A stretch of DNA of 36,337 bases from NCBI GenBank assembly GCA_002314795.1, contig DCHI01000007.1:82098-118434 (forward strand), given 5' to 3'. The notes under the pieces are model-generated. The model did not search any database. It worked only from the letters and a program-made list of their open reading frames with translations, and was not told the DNA's origin. Shown here in pieces: positions 32,701 to 36,337 of the stretch (position 1 is the stretch's first letter; every line of letters starts with the position of its first letter). A program made the translations under genes and the position numbers. This DNA comes from Bacteroidales bacterium UBA1756. Its GTDB lineage: Bacteria; Bacteroidota; Bacteroidia; Bacteroidales; WCHB1-69.

Positions 32701-33390
32701 TTAGAAATGGAAGCCAAGTTTGAAAGCCATCGCGTGCATAGCCATCGTGGGTGCCGCGGCGAATCCCTCTCCGTAGGTAGCTCCTGTGACTTTAATGTCT
32801 TGTTTTCCAAGCCAATAGTAGTGAACACCAATGCTGAAAAGGCGAGCAAAAATGACACCGACGCCAGCTTCGCAAGCAAATTCCGGATTCATATCGTAAC
32901 TGATTGTTTTTCCGCTCCAACCTTCCGTGGTTTTCTTGAAAAGGTCGCAACCGATACCCACTTCACCGAAAATATTGACGGGAGAACGTACAAAATCGGA
33001 GGTCCAGGAAGCACCAATCATAATCGGAACATTGACGTACATCGGTTTGGTACATTTTGCTGCGTCGTATGTGTCACGAACAGATTTTTTTACATAATTC
33101 CACATCAGGTCAGCAGAAACGAAAATTCCGAACCCGCTGTCTTCAATGTGGGTGCCGATAAATTTATAATTGTAACGAAGTCCCAAGGATGCTCCGAAAA
33201 GTGCGGCTCCGTGAGCAGAGAGTTGATTGTTTGCGTCACCAGGAGAAACGTATGTCGGACATTCGGTGAATTGCCCCATTGGCAAAATGCCTCCCAAATG
33301 AATGGAAAGTCCGCATTTGTTTTGTGCGGAAACGGTTGTTAACGCGCCACCAAGTAAGAAAATGGCGATAAGGATTCTTAACTTTTTCAT
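32701..33390 (-). CDS. Small outer-membrane beta-barrel-like protein
   Basis: The 229-residue protein has a signal peptide (MKKLRILIAIFLLGGALTTVSAQ) and then alternating polar and hydrophobic strands (LSIHLGGILPMG, GASLGLRYNYKF, AFKLGFHF), ending in phenylalanine as many outer-membrane barrels do. The size fits an 8-stranded barrel. No specific family is recognised, and its role as porin, adhesin or structural barrel is unknown. It is a single gene with its own promoter and terminator. Confidence 0.7.
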   Translation of the reverse strand: MKKLRILIAIFLLGGALTTVSAQNKCGLSIHLGGILPMGQFTECPTYVSPGDANNQLSAHGAALFGASLGLRYNYKFIGTHIEDSGFGIFVSADLMWNYVKKSVRDTYDAAKCTKPMYVNVPIMIGASWTSDFVRSPVNIFGEVGIGCDLFKKTTEGWSGKTISYDMNPEFACEAGVGVIFARLFSIGVHYYWLGKQDIKVTGATYGEGFAAAPTMAMHAMAFKLGFHF

Positions 33391-33419
33391 ATTGTCAAAT
33401 TTTAAAAAATTTCAAAGCG

Positions 33420-33427
33420 CAAAAGTA
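33420..33427 (-). promoter_or_regulatory. -7 box for the beta-barrel protein gene
   Basis: On the minus strand this reads TACTTTTG followed by C, 29 nt before the ATG; it is divergent to the box at 33462. Confidence 0.75.
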
Positions 33428-33461
33428 CGAATTTTTTTATGTGTTCATTCATATTTATTGC

Positions 33462-33469
33462 TACTTTTG
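33462..33469 (+). promoter_or_regulatory. -7 box for the lysozyme-like gene, with T7 start tract
   Basis: TACTTTTG followed by C. Seven T residues (33474-33480) lie at the expected start, and the ATG is 28 nt after the box. Confidence 0.75.
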
Positions 33470-33497
33470 CCCGTTTTTTTCAAATTGAAAATTTAAG

Positions 33498-34649
33498 ATG
33501 AAATCCTTAGGGGAATCAGAGAAAAGGTCATTTTTCAAATCGTGGAAAACGCTGAAAACGCGTTCAAAAATTTATCAAATTCTCATTCACACTTTCGCCT
33601 GTTTCGGATTAGGCATCATTGCCGCGTGGGGTTTATACAAGTTGGGCGTTACGAACAACGCTGGTGGTATTGACAAAAACAATCGCTATCTTGCCGATTA
33701 TGCCCAAAGAGAAGAAACCATCGATTCGACCAAGTACTTCGCCTCCTGTATGGAGAATTATTTGAACCTCGCCGTTTTGAGCAAGGCCTATCCGTTGAAT
33801 GCTCACCTGATTTACGAGGCAAGTCGCTATAGTGATGATCCTCAGTGCGTTAATCGGATGATTTATGCCGCAAATATGTACTTGAAAGACGATTCCATCG
33901 GAAAGCAGTACCGCGCCGTTTTAGACGATGTGATGGTGTCATACCAGAATTATCAGGGGCAGATGACTCCGGAAAACCTGATTCCCTGGATGAACGATTC
34001 GGGTTGGGTGGTGCTGAAAAAGGCCATTCTTCGTGACGCCGCCGAAATCAAGAAAGCGGGTGAAATCACCGGTGTTGATCCGCGTCTCATCGTGGCTTGC
34101 ACCGTCGGCGAACAAATCCGTCTTTTCAACTCAAAGCGTGAGGATTTGAAACGCTACCTCGGCCCTGCCGTGATGAACGTGCAGTCACAGTTTTCATTCG
34201 GCGTCAATGGCATCAAAGACTTTACAGCCGCCAAAGTCGAAGCCAACCTCAAGGATTCTACGTCGGAATACTATATGGGAAAACGGTATGAACACATTTT
34301 AGACTACGACACAAGCGAAGTTCACGATAAGGAAACGGCCCGTTTCAATCGTCTGGTGGATTACAGAAATCACCTCTATTCATATATATATACAGGGTGT
34401 ATTCTCCATCAGACAATGTTGCAATGGGAGCGTGCCGGTTATAGCATCGCCGATCGTCCTGACGTACTCTGCACCTTGTTCAATCTCGGCTTTGTCGCTT
34501 CGAAGCCCAATCCGGAACCCCGCTGCGGCGGCTCCCACGTATCCGTCCACGGAAAGGTTTATACGTTCGGCGTTTTGGGCAACGACTTTTTCTATTCGGG
34601 CGAGTTGAGCAAGGAGTTCCCGCTTCACTCGAAACTTTTCCAAGACTAA
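33498..34649 (+). CDS. Membrane-anchored protein with possible lysozyme-like fold
   Basis: The 383-residue protein has one N-terminal membrane anchor (about 29-48) and an otherwise soluble, presumably periplasmic body. The second half resembles lytic-transglycosylase-like proteins such as DUF1402. GVDPRLIVACTVGEQIRLF places a glutamate (E205) where the catalytic residue would be, followed by a SFGVNGIKD segment and CTLFNLGFVASK. This is a fold guess from pattern only; no confident family assignment. It is a single gene. If correct, it would trim the cell's own peptidoglycan, unlike the exported amidase at 26325. Confidence 0.55.
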   Translation: MKSLGESEKRSFFKSWKTLKTRSKIYQILIHTFACFGLGIIAAWGLYKLGVTNNAGGIDKNNRYLADYAQREETIDSTKYFASCMENYLNLAVLSKAYPLNAHLIYEASRYSDDPQCVNRMIYAANMYLKDDSIGKQYRAVLDDVMVSYQNYQGQMTPENLIPWMNDSGWVVLKKAILRDAAEIKKAGEITGVDPRLIVACTVGEQIRLFNSKREDLKRYLGPAVMNVQSQFSFGVNGIKDFTAAKVEANLKDSTSEYYMGKRYEHILDYDTSEVHDKETARFNRLVDYRNHLYSYIYTGCILHQTMLQWERAGYSIADRPDVLCTLFNLGFVASKPNPEPRCGGSHVSVHGKVYTFGVLGNDFFYSGELSKEFPLHSKLFQD

Positions 34650-34701
34650 CTTTTGTCGTGAATTTTCAAGCATAGCCGTTCGGTCGTAGTCATCCCCGCG
34701 T

Positions 34702-36084
34702 CTAAAATACTTCCGGCGCTTTCATCGGTTTCACAATAAGTTCATCTTCCCGATTTTCAGCACGTTCGAGAAACATCACATAATAGATGGGCATATAGAA
34801 AGTTCCGTCCACTCCCTTCACATCTCTGTTGTTGTTCAATACGATGGCGGATGGAATGTTGTATGATGAAGTGGATAAAAAATTGTCAAGTGCACTGTGC
34901 ACGGTGTAGTCTTTGCCGGATTTTATTTCGATAGGGAGAACCGTGAGATTCTTGAAATCATCTACTAAAAAATCTACTTCTCCCTTTTTTTTGTTATCAT
35001 AGTAATGCAACTCGAATCCGTGTGCGTGCAGTTCCTGCGCCACTACCGACTCATACACCGAGCCCAAGTTGATGCTGTTTTCGTCTTGAAGAACCGCTTG
35101 GATATTGGTGTCATACAGAATGCCCGTTAGAAGCCCGACGTCATTAAGATAGAGTTTGAGCAGGTTCTTTTGCTCCGACTCGGAAAGAGGAAAGTGCGGA
35201 TCGCTAATCGCCTTTACGGCCAACGTGATGCCAGAGTTCATCAGATATTCCCACTCATCAGCATAGTCGGCGAACTGCTTGTGTCCCTTTGTTTCTTCAA
35301 TGTCTTTAACGAAAATGCGTTTTTTCTTGTTCTCCAAGTTGGACGGCACCATATCGTAAATGCGACGGATGGACAATTTGTGCTCCTCGTCATATTGAGA
35401 GGCATCAATACGGTACAGCTTTTTGATGTCGTTTTGGATGCTGCGAACTTTGGCAATATTGTTGCTTTCAAGGTACACATTGATGGCTTCGGGCAAGCCG
35501 CCAATCAGAAGGTACAATTTGAATTGATGGAGCAGATAGTCGTGGAGTGCTTCTGAAACGGGTTCGCGCTTCAGAAACTGTTGTCGTGCTGCCTCAATCA
35601 CGTTTTCGCCACACCCCAAAGCCAATAAAAATTCCTCAAAATCAATGGGATACATTTCTTCTACAGCAATACTTCCTATGGGAACGGAAGGTGTCTGTGC
35701 CAATGCTACTCCCAATTGTGAACCGCTTGCAATGTAGGTGTATCGAGCTTCCTGATTGAGAAATTTTAACATCGTCAGCAGATGCGGGTAGCTTTGAATT
35801 TCATCGAGAAATATTAATGTGTTTTGTTTTTTGTCCAATTTTTTGCCGGCTATCGCACTGAGTTGCAGATAGAAATCTGTCGTGCTTTTCACCTTTGCAA
35901 AAAGTCTGACTCCCTCTTTGTCCTCCTTCAGATTAATCTCCACATAATTCTTGTATAACTTCTTCCCAACGTATCGGATAAGGTATGATTTGCCTATTTG
36001 ACGCGCCCCATTAACTAACAAAATCTTATTGGGCTGTGTCTTTAAGTGATTTTCTATATGTTTAGCATATTTTCTAAAAATCAT
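34702..36084 (-). CDS. DUF4143 AAA ATPase with nuclease-like C-terminus, intact copy
   Basis: The 460-residue protein has Walker A GARQIGKS (26-33), Walker B TLIFLDEIQ (89-97) and a SGSQLG sensor-like segment. A middle region follows, then the DUF4143 domain with the PD-(D/E)XK-like signature GEVDFLVDD (D371) and PIEIKSGKDY (E386-x-K388). The 5'-truncated copy at 5984 is a close paralogue. The ATG at 36084 follows a leader of about 95 nt from the -7 box at 36180-36187. A 33-bp repeat array lies upstream. Function of the family is not established; links to DNA handling or defence are often proposed from the fold. Confidence 0.88.
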   Translation of the reverse strand: MIFRKYAKHIENHLKTQPNKILLVNGARQIGKSYLIRYVGKKLYKNYVEINLKEDKEGVRLFAKVKSTTDFYLQLSAIAGKKLDKKQNTLIFLDEIQSYPHLLTMLKFLNQEARYTYIASGSQLGVALAQTPSVPIGSIAVEEMYPIDFEEFLLALGCGENVIEAARQQFLKREPVSEALHDYLLHQFKLYLLIGGLPEAINVYLESNNIAKVRSIQNDIKKLYRIDASQYDEEHKLSIRRIYDMVPSNLENKKKRIFVKDIEETKGHKQFADYADEWEYLMNSGITLAVKAISDPHFPLSESEQKNLLKLYLNDVGLLTGILYDTNIQAVLQDENSINLGSVYESVVAQELHAHGFELHYYDNKKKGEVDFLVDDFKNLTVLPIEIKSGKDYTVHSALDNFLSTSSYNIPSAIVLNNNRDVKGVDGTFYMPIYYVMFLERAENREDELIVKPMKAPEVF

Positions 36085-36179
36085 AAACGAATATTTCTAT
36101 ATTAAATAGTCTATAATCAATAAATTAAAAATCATTAAGTAGCGAAAATTGTTTATTTTTCGTTTTCAAAAATCGGTTG

Positions 36180-36187
36180 CAAAAATA
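36180..36187 (-). promoter_or_regulatory. -7 box for the DUF4143 gene at 34702
   Basis: On the minus strand this reads TATTTTTG followed by C; the repeat array begins 23 bp upstream. Confidence 0.7.
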
Positions 36188-36210
36188 CATCTTTTTTGAT
36201 ATTTATAGAA

Positions 36211-36295
36211 AAAATCGGGAATTATTCCGTTAAAAACAACCATAAAATCGGGAATTATTCCGTTAAAAACAACCATAAAATCGGGAATTATTCCG
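36211..36295 (-). repeat. Three-copy array, 33-bp period, upstream of the DUF4143 gene
   Basis: AAAATCGGGAATTATTCCG (plus strand) occurs at 36211-36229, 36244-36262 and 36277-36295. The two linkers are identical (TTAAAAACAACCAT), giving perfect 33-bp units. The core GGAATTATTCC is palindromic apart from its centre. The sequence AAATCGG is shared with the array of the truncated paralogue at 7209, in the opposite orientation relative to the gene. Confidence 0.85.
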
Positions 36296-36301
36296 AATGG
36301 G

Positions 36302-36329
36302 TTTGTAAAGTTTGTACCAGCTCGTAAAA
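36302..36329 (+). repeat. Short run of 9-bp TTTGTAAAG-family units at the window edge
   Basis: TTTGTAAAG, TTTGTACCA and a looser GCTCGTAAA follow one another immediately after the 33-bp array. It is the third occurrence of the family after 1278 and 3946; the window ends here. Confidence 0.5.
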
Positions 36330-36337
36330 GTAGACAC

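Noticed and set aside
36211..36295. CRISPR-like regular spacing
   Set aside because: The 33-bp units include identical linkers, there are only three copies, and no cas gene is present. Variable spacers are absent, so this is a tandem repeat, not a CRISPR array.

Overview
The window reads as a chromosome segment of an anaerobic Bacteroidetes, most likely order Bacteroidales. The signs are the Bacteroidetes -7 promoter box (TAnnTTTG) at about seventeen gene starts, the near absence of Shine-Dalgarno sequences, a type IX secretion (T9SS) type A sorting domain on a secreted amidase, a GH92 mannosidase, several DUF4143 AAA ATPases, and HydG, a [FeFe]-hydrogenase maturase found in anaerobes. Species cannot be named from this sequence alone.

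Layout. Positions 1-5.9 kb: a possible gene end, ornithine carbamoyltransferase (-), an AT-rich LRR/WG-repeat protein (+), then hydG and its TM1266-type partner (-). Positions 5.9-12.7 kb are an accessory island: a 5'-truncated DUF4143 AAA ATPase, a Sel1-repeat lipoprotein-like/secreted protein, a decayed AAA-ATPase tail, a zeta-like kinase with a small partner and a TMTC-like membrane TPR protein in overlapping frames, and an intact DUF4143 ATPase. Positions 12.7-16.0 kb: a sulP - transglutaminase - LMW-PTP operon (-). Positions 16.2-20.0 kb: two tandem secreted TPR proteins, the second with a C-terminal retropepsin-like domain. Positions 20.0-21.6 kb: an isolated transketolase C-terminal half and an ECF sigma factor. 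Positions 21.6-25.9 kb: an apparent surA - moxR - holB - NUDIX operon, then rpmH (-). Positions 26.3-36.1 kb: a T9SS-exported multidomain amidase, tRNA-Gly(CCC), GH92, a small beta-barrel protein, a lysozyme-like membrane protein, and a second intact DUF4143 ATPase.

Most notable non-coding structure. Each of the three DUF4143 ATPase loci has, directly upstream on its own strand, a short array of a locus-specific sequence repeated at 32 or 33 bp (about three helical turns). One is a set of 12-bp palindromes ending 10 bp from the -7 box. This suggests a family of self-regulated ATPase/nuclease-like modules, each with its own operator array. Two other tandem-repeat families lie beside promoters: a 9-bp unit TTTGTAAAG at three loci and a 7-bp unit close to GAAGTAG at two. 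Three + strand genes also share an exact T7 tract at the expected transcription start.

All functional statements come from reading motifs by eye; no database search was possible.
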